From NCBI RefSeq assembly GCF_030407455.1, contig NZ_JASDDJ010000006.1, positions 1-64,000 on the forward strand: a stretch of 64,000 nucleotides of DNA, in the 5' to 3' direction. The notes under the pieces were generated by a model. That model worked only from the letters and a program-made list of their open reading frames with translations. It did not search any database and had not been told where the DNA came from. The position numbers and the translations under genes were made by a program. Position 1 is the stretch's first letter, and the number at the start of each line of letters is the position of its first letter. Positions 28,377 to 37,460 of the stretch are shown piece after piece. The stretch is from Psychrobacter sp. 5A.1. Its GTDB lineage: Bacteria > Pseudomonadota > Gammaproteobacteria > Pseudomonadales > Moraxellaceae.

Positions 28377-28631
28377 TATTATATGAGTAAATTAAAAGTA
28401 AAAATAAATACAGCAGCATGACAATTTATAATCGTTAGTTATAATAGCGCGGCGAATTATTGTCGTAATAGCGGCTCACAAAAACGTTTATAAAACAAAC
28501 AATAACCATAAGATAAAGAGTGAGTTATAAAGACGTTACACTGCTAAGCATTAAACTGTCAACTGCAAATGACGGTGAGTGCGCCAAAAGTGCTTGCATA
28601 TTGCGTATTAATGGAGATTAAAAACAATTTT

Positions 28632-29234
28632 CTATCTTGTCGTGTTTTTTTGCATCTCTAATACCCATTGTTCAAGCTGTTTTTTGAGCACCAATAAATC
28701 TGCTTCAATCAATTTTTGCTGATAAGTAGGATTGGTCGATGGACGCACATAAGCGATATCCTCCCAATAAATAACGATGCTATTTGCCTTGGTCAATAAT
28801 CCTTTGACAAACGGCTCGATACTCACTGGTAAATCTAATGGCACTTTGTCCAAGCTAAAATTGGTTTTTTTGACCGTGGTATCCGCATGACCATAATTGG
28901 AACGAATAGCACTTGGGATAGTGAGTTTGGTCGTATCTCTTGTCGTATCAACAAAACTACTATCTGGACGCCACTGACCATCAATCACTTGATAACGTGT
29001 ATGCGGCAATTGCGTGTCGTCTAGCACTAAGCAATATTGACCCATCATGCCACGGCCATACTCGTTGTCTTTGCCTTTAATCCAATCAGGACAAGCAACC
29101 AGCTTTGGATTGAGCTGTAACCGACGCGCCGTCATGCGCAGTTTATCCAAGCGCTGATCGATACCGTTCGGTTTGAGCGCCATCATACTCCCTAATACAA
29201 ATAGTACAATGATAACGCCGATCAATGTTCCCAT
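28632..29234 (-). CDS. Hypothetical membrane-anchored protein (200 aa)
   Basis: Unrecognised. ATG 29234 is preferred over TTG 29255, since AAAAGG precedes it. One N-terminal helix (LIGVIIVLFVLGSMMAL) anchors a soluble, probably periplasmic domain with two Cys (VACPDWI and GQYCLVL). The C-terminal segment LIEADLLVLKKQLEQWVLEM is an amphipathic helix, possibly a short coiled coil. No family is recognised. It lies about 250 bases upstream of topA in transcription order, same strand. Confidence 0.65.
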   Translation of the reverse strand: MGTLIGVIIVLFVLGSMMALKPNGIDQRLDKLRMTARRLQLNPKLVACPDWIKGKDNEYGRGMMGQYCLVLDDTQLPHTRYQVIDGQWRPDSSFVDTTRDTTKLTIPSAIRSNYGHADTTVKKTNFSLDKVPLDLPVSIEPFVKGLLTKANSIVIYWEDIAYVRPSTNPTYQQKLIEADLLVLKKQLEQWVLEMQKNTTR

Positions 29235-29536
29235 GATGGTCTGGCCTTTTGACAAAAGTAAAGTAATGCTAAAAAATATAAATGCTGCAGCGGCTCACTG
29301 TATGACAAACAACTATATATAGAAGCTTATAATGAGCGCGAACCATAAAAAATCAAGCGCTGCCTATGAATCATGGCTCAAAAACCGACGCTATGATTCG
29401 CTATCTGTTGGTCAGTTATTCTGCCAAATCAGATATTTAGCGCACATAATCAGCTAAATCATCGTCAGAGACAAAAAATTGTCAGATCAAAAAAGTGCTA
29501 TGATAAACCATAATTTTAAACGCGCGCAGGTTTATT

Positions 29537-30070
29537 ATGAATTATCTTATTAAGTTAAACTCATCGAGCATTCATGATGTGAGCAAACTGACTGGCAAAC
29601 TCATGAGTAAAGCTGGCATAAGCGTTTCGCTGCTGAGCGCGGTGGTGCTGACCTTATCAGGATGCGCCACAACCCCAATCCTGACACCGCAGCAGTGTCA
29701 AAGCAGTCACTGGCAAGACGTCGGCTATACAGACGGCAGCCGTGGCCGCTCAGGGGCTTATTTTGGTCACTACGCCAACAGTTGCTCAAGTGTGGGCGCT
29801 GCTATGCCCAATCGTATCCAATGGGAACAAGGGCGTCAGCAAGGTCTCAAAAACTACTGCACTGAGCTGACCGCTTATAAGCTCGGTCGCGAAGGTTATG
29901 AGTGGCAAGCGGTCTGTCCACTAGAAGGCATTGAGAAGTTAGAAGAAGCCTATTCACAAGGGCGCTACTACTATATTCGCCAGCAAGATTTGGATTATCT
30001 ACGCTCACCTTATCCTTTTGGCTATGGTCACTTTGATCACAGATATCGCCCATTGGGCCATCGCTGGTAA
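29537..30070 (+). CDS. DUF2799 lipoprotein
   Basis: Matches DUF2799 lipoproteins of unknown role. The lipobox LTLSGC is clear, followed by ILTPQQCQSSHWQDVGYTDG and the repeated GRQQGLKNYCTELTAYKLGR and GREGYEWQAVCP motifs, with conserved Cys, Tyr and Gly. ATG 29537 has CAGG upstream, but Met23 (29603) would give a more typical signal peptide; the true start is uncertain. The C-terminus is Tyr/His/Gly-rich (PYPFGYGHFDHRYRPLGHRW). Confidence 0.85.
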   Translation: MNYLIKLNSSSIHDVSKLTGKLMSKAGISVSLLSAVVLTLSGCATTPILTPQQCQSSHWQDVGYTDGSRGRSGAYFGHYANSCSSVGAAMPNRIQWEQGRQQGLKNYCTELTAYKLGREGYEWQAVCPLEGIEKLEEAYSQGRYYYIRQQDLDYLRSPYPFGYGHFDHRYRPLGHRW

Positions 30071-30076
30071 AAAGAA

Positions 30077-30122
30077 AACCTCACTGAATACTTAATTTGA
30101 GGTTTAAGTAGTCAGTGAGGTT
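30077..30122 (+). terminator. Hairpin after the DUF2799 gene
   Basis: Perfect 11-bp stem AACCTCACTGA/TCAGTGAGGTT with a 24-base loop, 7 bases after the stop. It lacks a good T-run, so it may be an mRNA-stabilising hairpin rather than a classic terminator. Confidence 0.6.
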
Positions 30123-30189
30123 GGAGAAAAGTTTATTATTTTAATTGTTCTTATTATTACCGTGATGGTCGTTTTATCAATTGAATCTT

Positions 30190-30458
30190 TAGGGTCTGTT
30201 GAACATTCAAATATTAGGGCTGCTGATTGCTAAAATTGCACCAAATTAGGCGCAAGCCGACGATAATGTCGAGACCTTAACTAGGATTGCAACAACGTTT
30301 GGGGTGATTTTAGCATCAGCCTTTCAGGGCAGTACTATTTTCTGCCAATATATGGCGAAATTGTTTAACCTAGAATGACTAGGCGTCAAAAATTTCACTG
30401 CATATTGTCTAAAAAATAGTGACTGCCAGCACCACATTTGAATGTTCAACAGACCCTA
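30190..30458. mobile_element. Family 2 MITE-like repeat (269 bp)
   Basis: Same as 5998-6266, same orientation, TA on both sides. It differs at few positions, for example AGAATGACTAGG in place of AGAATCACTAGG. Confidence 0.92.
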
Positions 30459-30477
30459 CTTTATTTAGCAAGCATTT

Positions 30478-30651
30478 TAGGGCGTGTCCTCATTTTAAAA
30501 ATGGTGATAAAAATGAGATAAATTGCCGTCAAACAAGGAAAATAGTGCAGATAATATCGAGATATTGACCAACTATTTGACGATTTTTGGCAAAATTTAG
30601 CTATTTTTAGCCCATTTAAAGGACACTCGTTTGAATTGAGGACACGCCCTA
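30478..30651. mobile_element. Family 1 MITE-like repeat, full copy (174 bp)
   Basis: Intact copy with TA ends, only 20 bases from the family 2 element. It closely matches the copy at 16610-16783. It lies just after the exbD stop. Confidence 0.9.
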
Positions 30652-30674
30652 GGGTTGTCATTCAGCTTTTTAAG

Positions 30675-31076
30675 CTATTCATTCACAAACGCAATTTGGG
30701 TCAGTCCTGCTTGGCTAGCAGCGGCCAATACTTGCGCAACTGTATCGTATTTACCTTCTTTATCAGCACGTAACTGTAGCGCAGGGTTTTTACCAGTAGC
30801 ACCTTGCTGTTGCAAGCGTGTCTCTAGCTCTGCCATGCTAAGTGGTTCGCTGTCCCAAAATATCCCTGCGTCTTTATCAATACTGATTTGAATCGCTTCT
30901 GGCGGTGTTTCATTGACCTCTGCACTGGTCTCCGGCAGGTTCAGCGGAACAGTCGGATTAAGAACGGTCGCAGTCAACAAAAAGATAATCATCAAAACCA
31001 GCATGACATCGATAAGCGGAATGAGGTTCATCTCATTCATGCCTTGGACGTCGTCTTCACCTAACTGAAATGCCAT
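30675..31076 (-). CDS. exbD: Biopolymer transport protein ExbD
   Basis: ExbD couples the proton gradient to TonB together with ExbB. ATG 31076 (MAFQLGEDD) has GAGAG upstream; the frame also opens at TTG 31088. A single transmembrane helix (IPLIDVMLVLMIIFLLTATV) contains the proton-carrying Asp in LIDVMLV. The periplasmic domain ends AASQAGLTQIAFVNE. It is the last gene of the operon tonB-exbB-exbD, 121 bases after exbB. Confidence 0.92.
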   Translation of the reverse strand: MAFQLGEDDVQGMNEMNLIPLIDVMLVLMIIFLLTATVLNPTVPLNLPETSAEVNETPPEAIQISIDKDAGIFWDSEPLSMAELETRLQQQGATGKNPALQLRADKEGKYDTVAQVLAAASQAGLTQIAFVNE

Positions 31077-31209
31077 AATTACTCTCAATATATGCTTGCT
31101 ATGTGTGCTTAGTCAGTACTTGTCTTCACTGTTTGTTTCATCGTTACTTATACGATGATAGGAAGCACTGTTACCCGCTAAAGGTAACCATCGCTATCCA
31201 TGATACCGT

Positions 31210-31881
31210 CTATAACTGCGAAGTAGACACATTACGATACTGTTTATTAGTATTGCTCACTTGGGTGTCAGCTGAGCTTTTCACTGAAGTTACTTGCTCG
31301 GTAGGCTGCGTATTCGCTACTGCTTTTATATTCGCAGAATCCGCCAGCAAGTCATGCGCTCTATCATTTGCATGATACATCACACGGCGATTGATACGCA
31401 CAGCGAGGTTATAAAAGACCACCGCTGGAATAGCCACAGCAATACCCAAGCCTGTCATGATAAGTGCCTCACCGACTGGCCCTGCTACTTGACCCAATCC
31501 TGCTTGTCCGCTCGTACCAATATTATGCAGCGCATGAAAAATACCCCATACCGTACCAAACAAACCAATAAACGGTGCAATCGCTGCCGTTGTACCAAGG
31601 ATAGGCAAACCACGCTCACTAGAAAAGCGATAGCGCCCGATATGCTTGAGCAACGCCTGCTCTATCACTAAGCGACGAGTGGGTGCATCTTGCTCTATCA
31701 ATCCAGTCTGTTTGGCTTGGATTTGATGAGTCAAATCATCGGCAACCGTCGCCGCCAACTTGCGGCTTTGTAGTACACGAATGATACCCGTCACCCAAGA
31801 GATAAGGGATAAAGCGAATAGTACAAAGAACAAGGTTTTGGTCACCATGTCACTATATTGCCAGTATTGCATAAAGTCCAT
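31210..31881 (-). CDS. exbB: Biopolymer transport protein ExbB (MotA/TolQ/ExbB)
   Basis: ExbB forms the pentameric proton channel around ExbD. Three membrane helices are visible (about 13-35, 104-128, 142-165). The family signature is LPILGTTAAIAPFIGLFGTV followed by WGIFHALHNIG and GPVGEALIMTGLGIAVAIPA. After the third helix the Thr/Ser/Asn-rich tail is not conserved. It lies 77 bases after tonB on the same strand. Confidence 0.93.
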   Translation of the reverse strand: MDFMQYWQYSDMVTKTLFFVLFALSLISWVTGIIRVLQSRKLAATVADDLTHQIQAKQTGLIEQDAPTRRLVIEQALLKHIGRYRFSSERGLPILGTTAAIAPFIGLFGTVWGIFHALHNIGTSGQAGLGQVAGPVGEALIMTGLGIAVAIPAVVFYNLAVRINRRVMYHANDRAHDLLADSANIKAVANTQPTEQVTSVKSSADTQVSNTNKQYRNVSTSQL

Positions 31882-31958
31882 GTCAGACTCCTTCGTCTTT
31901 TGTGTTATGGCTTAAGATATCGATCATCATTTTTTACAACTTTAACTCATTACTACAT

Positions 31959-32894
31959 TCAAGGTATTATGTAATTAACAGGCAAAGTAACCAAACCAAC
32001 CACAGCTACATTATTTTGCATAAATGGATGAAATTCTGCGCCATTCATTTTTCTGCTGGCGTTACTATCTAATGCTGAAACACCTGAAGACTTTGCAATA
32101 CTAACGTCATCAACACGACCTTGTTTATTAACTTTTACTTTTAGTAATACAGTAATCTTATCTCCTGGTTTTCCGAACCGCTTAGCTTTACTCTGAGCGT
32201 TTTTAGGAAAGTCAAAATAAGGTGTACTTTTCCATCGGGCAGCAGCAGAACTGAAGGTTACTGGCTCATTGCTTGCAGCAGCAGCTGCTTCCGCGTCTTT
32301 TGCGGCTTGTGCAGCAGCGGCATCAGCGGCGGCTTTAGCATTAGCTATCTCTTGAGCTTTTTTGGCAGCAGCGGCATCTTTTATTGCTTGGGCTTGCTGT
32401 TGAGCTAATAATGCATCTCTTCTTGCTTGTTCCGCTTGCGCTGCCAATATTTTAAGCTGATCATCAGCCACTTGCGTCTTACGAGTTTTTTGAGGTGTAG
32501 TTTTTTGTTTAGCAGGTGGTGGCGTGAACTCAGCAGGCTTAGGCTTTTCAGCTTGTTTCGCTTTCGGCTTATCTACTGGTTGCTTCTTCTGCACAACTTT
32601 AGGCTTGGGCGAAGCAACTGGCTTCGCTTTTGGCTTAGGCTTAGGCTTAACCTCTCTGACTGGCTCTGGAGCTTCTTTCAGATTTATCTCTTCAATCTCC
32701 ACAGGTGGCGGAGGCGGTGGAGGCGTAACCAGCTTGATCTCAATAGGCGGCGTTTCTTTTTTTGGCTCAGGTTTGATTTCAGGAGGTTTGACCATCGCTA
32801 ATGCAACCGCTGCCAGCACATGCAGCCCCACGACCGCAACAATGGCCAGCAATATCGATTTCAGTGGTGGCGCGCCTAAATCCGTTGAACTCAT
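31959..32894 (-). CDS. tonB: TonB energy transducer
   Basis: TonB transmits energy from ExbBD to outer-membrane receptors. It has one N-terminal helix (about 12-32), a Pro/Lys-rich periplasmic spacer (PPPPPPPVEIEE, then KPKPKAKPVASPKPK), an Ala-rich helical stretch (about 160-210), and a C-terminal TonB domain ending HPFMQNNVAVVGLVTLPVNY. The Ala/Gln/Lys helix between spacer and C-domain recalls TolA. A Fur box lies about 50 bases upstream. Confidence 0.93.
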   Translation of the reverse strand: MSSTDLGAPPLKSILLAIVAVVGLHVLAAVALAMVKPPEIKPEPKKETPPIEIKLVTPPPPPPPVEIEEINLKEAPEPVREVKPKPKPKAKPVASPKPKVVQKKQPVDKPKAKQAEKPKPAEFTPPPAKQKTTPQKTRKTQVADDQLKILAAQAEQARRDALLAQQQAQAIKDAAAAKKAQEIANAKAAADAAAAQAAKDAEAAAAASNEPVTFSSAAARWKSTPYFDFPKNAQSKAKRFGKPGDKITVLLKVKVNKQGRVDDVSIAKSSGVSALDSNASRKMNGAEFHPFMQNNVAVVGLVTLPVNYIIP

Positions 32895-32944
32895 AACAGC
32901 CTAATGTTAATTAACCGAGGTAGAATGGTGTAGATAATAATGCA

Positions 32945-32963
32945 AACGATAATTATTATCAAT
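32945..32963 (-). promoter_or_regulatory. Fur box upstream of tonB-exbB-exbD
   Basis: AACGATAATTATTATCAAT includes the palindrome GATAAT-T-ATTATC, a close match to the 19-bp Fur consensus. It is 50 bases before the tonB start, where it could cover the promoter. Confidence 0.85.
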
Positions 32964-33044
32964 AATAATTTACAATATTTTCTCTACTTAACACATTTGT
33001 GATACCCAGTTTACTAAGCTACTTTGCCAATCAAAACATCGACT

Positions 33045-34388
33045 CTAGAGCCTATCCTTTTGCAACGCTTTGAGTCGTTGTTGTCGACCTTTCCACCACA
33101 GATATACACCCGTCCCTGACAGCACCGCCACGGCCAAACCTACCAATACTAAAAATATTTGATACAGTACATGCCCGATGCCTTGGCTGATATGCCCCAT
33201 ATGTAAGGTCGATAGCCATTGATCGGTTTTGCTACCAAATGAGGCGCTTTGATAACCAAAATTTACGCGCTCAATGTTGCCTGTTGCGGCATCGATAGTA
33301 ATGGATGAAGCACCGCCTTTTTTACCGATGTCTCTATCCGTTTTAAAACGCATCTGCCATTGTTGGTCTGCGTCTACCCAGCGTATGCCCAATAGCTCAC
33401 GTACTGTCATACCTTTACTTTGCGCGGCAATATGAGCTTGCTCACTCAAATATGCAATGCTATTGGCTTTGTTGACTGCTTGAGCCTTTATGATTTCGTT
33501 GTTTGCGTCATCACTGACACCTACGTGTTTGCCTTTTATAGTGCTGTCTGCTCCATTTTTTTGTGCCATGGCTTTATTTGGCTCAAGTTTGACGACAGGG
33601 CGTCCTTCTATCGAAGCCAGCCCAACGACGGCTTGCATCACAGGACGATAGACTTGTGGTAAGTTGAAGCCGACACTTGACCAAGCAATGACAAATAACA
33701 TAACCCAAAGCCATAAACCAAAAGCATGATGCAAATCATAATTGAGTTTAAAGGTATTGGTTTTGCGGCGAATCTTCCATGCTGGTCGCCAGCGTTTAAA
33801 AAATGAGGCGCGTTTTTTATGAGCGGCTGGTTTGGTTTTATTCGATTTGACCACCCGAGGAAAGGTTAAATAAAAACCGATAAAACAATTGATAGTCCAG
33901 ATCAGTGATACGATGCCCAAGATCCATTTACCAATATCGCCGAGCAATAAGTCGCGATGCAACCAAAACACCTTCCACATGGTGTTGTGCCATGCCCATG
34001 CGTCTTTATCACGCGTGCCAATGATGTCACTGGTATAAGGGTTGACATATACGTCTTGAAATAATGGCTTGGGCTGATTGTCGTCTCCACCTCGGTTTCT
34101 ATCGACCGAAAATACAACTGATTTATCGGGTGTAATCGACGTGGGCATACTCGAAAACTGGTGCTCAGGATATGTCGTAATGACCTTATCATGCAGCTCA
34201 GCAATAGAGAGCAGCGGTGTGCTTTGTGCTTCGATATTGGCCAGCTTGCGATTGAAAATATCATCGAGCTCATGATGAAAGGCCAATAATATACCAGTAA
34301 TACTGGCAACGATTAAAAAGGCGGCCATAGCAAGCCCAGTATAACGATGAATCCATAGACAGGCTTGGCGAGGTTTGAATGAAATCAT
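33045..34388 (-). CDS. PepSY-associated membrane protein, iron uptake linked
   Basis: A 447-residue protein of the PepSY_TM family, often found beside siderophore or haem receptors and thought to act as inner-membrane ferric reductases. Four membrane helices: about 16-38, 145-170, 221-243 and 412-435. PepSY-like periplasmic segments include LHDKVITTYPEHQFSSM and the SSITIDAATGNIERVNFGYQ strand pair. His residues in helices (RYTGLAMAAF context, WHNTMWKVFWLHRDLLLGDI, LHHAFGLWLW, LHMGHISQGIGHVLYQ) are candidates for haem ligation. It follows the receptor gene on the same strand, with a 200-base gap containing a mini-repeat. Confidence 0.88.
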   Translation of the reverse strand: MISFKPRQACLWIHRYTGLAMAAFLIVASITGILLAFHHELDDIFNRKLANIEAQSTPLLSIAELHDKVITTYPEHQFSSMPTSITPDKSVVFSVDRNRGGDDNQPKPLFQDVYVNPYTSDIIGTRDKDAWAWHNTMWKVFWLHRDLLLGDIGKWILGIVSLIWTINCFIGFYLTFPRVVKSNKTKPAAHKKRASFFKRWRPAWKIRRKTNTFKLNYDLHHAFGLWLWVMLFVIAWSSVGFNLPQVYRPVMQAVVGLASIEGRPVVKLEPNKAMAQKNGADSTIKGKHVGVSDDANNEIIKAQAVNKANSIAYLSEQAHIAAQSKGMTVRELLGIRWVDADQQWQMRFKTDRDIGKKGGASSITIDAATGNIERVNFGYQSASFGSKTDQWLSTLHMGHISQGIGHVLYQIFLVLVGLAVAVLSGTGVYLWWKGRQQRLKALQKDRL

Positions 34389-34531
34389 TGGTTTTATTTC
34401 TTTATTGATTGTTTTAGTAAATGCTCAAAGCTTGGGGTTTTGCCGTCGGTATAATCACATCAAGAGCCTATAGCCTATAGGCAATAAAAAGCCAGCTCCC
34501 ATGTATAGACAGCTGACTTGATAAATACGAT

Positions 34532-34583
34532 TAAGGTCTGTTGAACATTTTAGAAATGGTGATAAAAATGAGGACACACCTTA
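34532..34583. mobile_element. 52-bp chimeric mini-repeat
   Basis: Starts like family 2 (TAAGGTCTGTTGAACATTTT), continues with family 1 interior (AGAAATGGTGATAAAAATGA) and ends with a family 1 terminus (GGACACACCTTA). The two ends form TAAGGTSTGT inverted repeats. It ends 2 bases before the receptor stop codon. Confidence 0.7.
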
Positions 34584-34585
34584 GA

Positions 34586-36670
34586 TTAGAACTGATACGT
34601 TAAAGACGTTTTGATATTACGGCCCATTTCAAAGTCAGTATAGGTATCATCGACAGAGTTACGTGACGTATGGCTTGCATAAGTCTCGTCAAAGATATTG
34701 TATACCCCGAGCGTGGCTTTTAAGCCCTCGATTTGGGTTGGCGTGTAGCTCATAAAGATATCATGGACGTCATAGTTTGGTTTTTCATTGTCATCACCAG
34801 CGGTGTTGGGCGTCACAGAGGCGACATAAGTACTGCGCCAGCCAAGCTCGGTGGTGTTGGTTGGTGCATACCCAAGATTGATCATGTATTTGTCACCAGA
34901 CTCAGAGCCACTGCCACTGACCGAAGAGAGGTTATAACCAGTGTCTTCGCCCTTGCTACGAGCACGGGCATAGCTTAGACCCATATTAAAGTTATCCGTA
35001 CGATAGTCGGCTGACAGCTCTACCCCTTTGATCTTATAATCTTCGTCTTTATTAATGACACCCTGACAACTGCCACTCAACTGTCCAGTCGCACAGTCTA
35101 AACCTGTTCTATTTTTACCAGCGCGTACAAACTCAATATAGTTTTCGATATTGGTTTCAAAGTATTTACCACTTAATCTTAAAGAATCATCCGCCATCGT
35201 CAGACCACGCAGAGTGGTGGCAATCCCAACTTCCGCATTGTCACCCTCTTCGACTTTTAGGTCCTTGTTTATATACGTATCAGTGCCGTTGCTATTAAAG
35301 ATTGTTTGGCTGAGATCTGGACCGTTAAATAACTGAGTGTAGCTCGCAAATAATTGGGTGCGCGGTGCAATTTCATAGCTGGCAGCCAATGCGCCAACGA
35401 CATTGTCATAAGTCTTGCCAGCCGATACATATTCAGGAGATTCGTAACGATCATAACGGATACCTGGCGTTAGGCTAAGCTTGCCCATTTGCCATTGATC
35501 TTCTAGATAGACTGACGTATTGGTCGCCTCATCGCTACTTGCATTGCCAAAGTCTCGCGTCATCTCAGACTCTTTTTTGTAATGCTCAACACCAGCGATA
35601 AATTTATGCGTCCCTGTAATTCCATCGATGATACTGCTATCAATCACACTGGTGTTTTGTACTTTGCCGCCTGTGGTTTTGACCTCTGCATCAAACTCAA
35701 ACCCAGCTTTGCCATCAGAATTACGCAAAATCTGCGTGCTGGTCTGATACACATTGGCATCTACATTGAGCAATTGATTGGCAGGGCCATAAGTGTAATC
35801 CAGCGCATAAGTGTCGCGTGTTACTTCCTGCGGGATGATTGGGTTCCAGCTATCAGGACCTGGACTTGCTGGAAAATCTGGACGTAATGGGAATTTTCCT
35901 TTGTTTTCGGTACGGCTAAAGCTAGCGCCCACATGATGGTCACTACCGACATAAGCACCCGCTTTCAATAAAATATTTTCGCCTTTGCTGTCTTCGGTTT
36001 GAATATTGCGACCATGACCATCTTCACCTGCACTGGCATCGCGCTTACCATAATAAGCAAGCAGGTCAATATCTTCTGTTGGTGCACCATAAACGGTGGC
36101 CGAGGTCAAAAGCTCATCATTATTGCTGGCATAGCCTGCATGGATTTTGGCACCTATTTTTTGACCTGGCTTGAGTAAATCGGCGGCATCGACTGTCTCA
36201 AAAGCAACCGCACCACCGATGGCGTCATTGCCTAGCATCACCGAATTATTACCAACCGATACCTCTGCTTGTTTTAGCAGATCTGGATCAATGGTGACGT
36301 CACCCATATGATAGAACAACGCGCCTTCTTGACGTGCGCCATCAATCGTTACTTTTAGATTGGTATCATCAAGTCCACGCACACGTATACGTTGATTGAC
36401 CGATGACGTACCACCCACACTGACGCCTGGCACAACGTCTAGAAAATCACTCAAATGGCTCGCTTGTGCAGCTGGGGTATAGTCATCTATATAGACAGAT
36501 TCTTCTTGCACATTGTCCCGTACCGAGCTATTGGCTGTCACGGTAATGGTCTGCAACGTCGTATTTGGCATGTCTGCTGCCGTAGCAGCACTGGCAGCTT
36601 GCGTCCACAATACGGCTGCGACACCCATAGACAATACCGTCAATTGACTAGATAACTTTACTTCACGCAT
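34586..36670 (-). CDS. TonB-dependent outer-membrane receptor, haem/transferrin type
   Basis: A 694-residue outer-membrane receptor. It has a signal peptide ending about AASA (28), a TonB box (TITVTAN, about 42), a plug domain with the VRGLDDTNLKVTIDGARQEG block and GNDAIGGAVAFETVDAADLL, and a 22-strand barrel ending in LTYQF. The plug motifs are those of the haemoglobin/transferrin/lactoferrin receptor group, so haem or a protein-bound iron source is likely, though a siderophore cannot be ruled out. A barrel loop contains two Cys (LDCATGQLSGSCQG). A Fur box precedes it. Confidence 0.92.
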   Translation of the reverse strand: MREVKLSSQLTVLSMGVAAVLWTQAASAATAADMPNTTLQTITVTANSSVRDNVQEESVYIDDYTPAAQASHLSDFLDVVPGVSVGGTSSVNQRIRVRGLDDTNLKVTIDGARQEGALFYHMGDVTIDPDLLKQAEVSVGNNSVMLGNDAIGGAVAFETVDAADLLKPGQKIGAKIHAGYASNNDELLTSATVYGAPTEDIDLLAYYGKRDASAGEDGHGRNIQTEDSKGENILLKAGAYVGSDHHVGASFSRTENKGKFPLRPDFPASPGPDSWNPIIPQEVTRDTYALDYTYGPANQLLNVDANVYQTSTQILRNSDGKAGFEFDAEVKTTGGKVQNTSVIDSSIIDGITGTHKFIAGVEHYKKESEMTRDFGNASSDEATNTSVYLEDQWQMGKLSLTPGIRYDRYESPEYVSAGKTYDNVVGALAASYEIAPRTQLFASYTQLFNGPDLSQTIFNSNGTDTYINKDLKVEEGDNAEVGIATTLRGLTMADDSLRLSGKYFETNIENYIEFVRAGKNRTGLDCATGQLSGSCQGVINKDEDYKIKGVELSADYRTDNFNMGLSYARARSKGEDTGYNLSSVSGSGSESGDKYMINLGYAPTNTTELGWRSTYVASVTPNTAGDDNEKPNYDVHDIFMSYTPTQIEGLKATLGVYNIFDETYASHTSRNSVDDTYTDFEMGRNIKTSLTYQF

Positions 36671-36813
36671 AACACACTCACTTTATTTACTATCAGAAAT
36701 TAGAATTTTTAGAATGATGTTAAAAAGCTGTCGCTCCACAACTTTTTAAGTATTTTCCCTTAAGACATTTGATCCTTTAACCTATTCGAGCCAATTATAC
36801 GAATAATAATGTT

Positions 36814-36832
36814 AATGATAATTATTATCGTT
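36814..36832 (-). promoter_or_regulatory. Fur box upstream of the TonB-dependent receptor
   Basis: AATGATAATTATTATCGTT contains the same GATAAT-T-ATTATC core as the tonB Fur box, about 145 bases before the receptor start. Confidence 0.85.
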
Positions 36833-37043
36833 AAAATAACGACAGGCATGATAACGAAGTATTAACAATTTGGCAATAATTAATATAAGGAATTCGTGCC
36901 CCAGTATGGGCAAAGGCATCGGTAATAGTGAAAATATGCTCTGATACCATTAAGACGGCCTACATAGGCCTTCAAATAAAGGCAAGCGGTTCTCTATTTC
37001 TAAGCCGAGTGACTATCGATGACGCTTATCCCTTGTTTTTTTT

Positions 37044-37059
37044 GTACTACTGTACTAGA
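37044..37059 (+). promoter_or_regulatory. Possible TrpR operator
   Basis: GTACTACTGTACTAGA carries two GTACTA half-sites in tandem, similar to the GTACTAG halves of the E. coli trp operator. It is 63 bases before the TrpR-family gene. The spacing is not the classic palindrome, so the call is tentative. Confidence 0.4.
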
Positions 37060-37121
37060 ATACTGAAACAAGCCAAGCGTTTGAGCAGCTTGCCTACTTT
37101 CTTTGTTTAAGATTAACTATT

Positions 37122-37397
37122 ATGAATACCAATCCTTATCACAGCTTACTGACACACTTGGCAAACTGTAGTGACAGCGCAGATATCGAAAAGCTGCTCA
37201 GTGCACTGCTGACGGATAAAGAACAGCACGACATTGCCAATCGTATTCGTATATTTGACTTGCTGGATCGCGGCACCACGCAACGTGACATCTCTGAGCA
37301 GCTAGGCGTTGGTATCGCCACTGTCTCACGCGGTGCCAAGGCCATGCAAAGCCATAATCTTAGCGCATTACTGGCGACTCACAGAAAGCATTCTTGA
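37122..37397 (+). CDS. trpR: TrpR-family transcriptional repressor
   Basis: A 91-residue helical repressor that binds L-tryptophan and then DNA. The helix-turn-helix QRDISEQLGVGIATVSRGAK (about 55-74) matches the GAGIATITRGSN recognition helix of TrpR, and the preceding LLTDKEQHDIANRIRIFDLL aligns with the conserved core. It lies 63 bases before trpE on the same strand, suggesting that it controls the anthranilate synthase genes that follow and probably itself. Confidence 0.87.
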   Translation: MNTNPYHSLLTHLANCSDSADIEKLLSALLTDKEQHDIANRIRIFDLLDRGTTQRDISEQLGVGIATVSRGAKAMQSHNLSALLATHRKHS

Positions 37398-37460
37398 ACC
37401 AATAATTGCGCTTCTCTTACTTATTAATCGACACACATTTGATGAATTTCGGACTTTGTT

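Larger units (their letters stand above)
36671..37121. other. Divergent promoter region between receptor and trpR-like gene
   Basis: About 450 bases without a gene. The receptor side holds a Fur box (36814-36832) and the trp side a possible TrpR operator (37044-37059). I see no repeat element here. Confidence 0.6.

Noticed and set aside
32427-32904. Two 124-126-codon plus-strand frames opposite tonB, rich in Arg/Leu/Phe or Gly/Ser
   Set aside because: They mirror the Pro/Lys/Ala-rich low-complexity part of tonB and have no ribosome-binding site.
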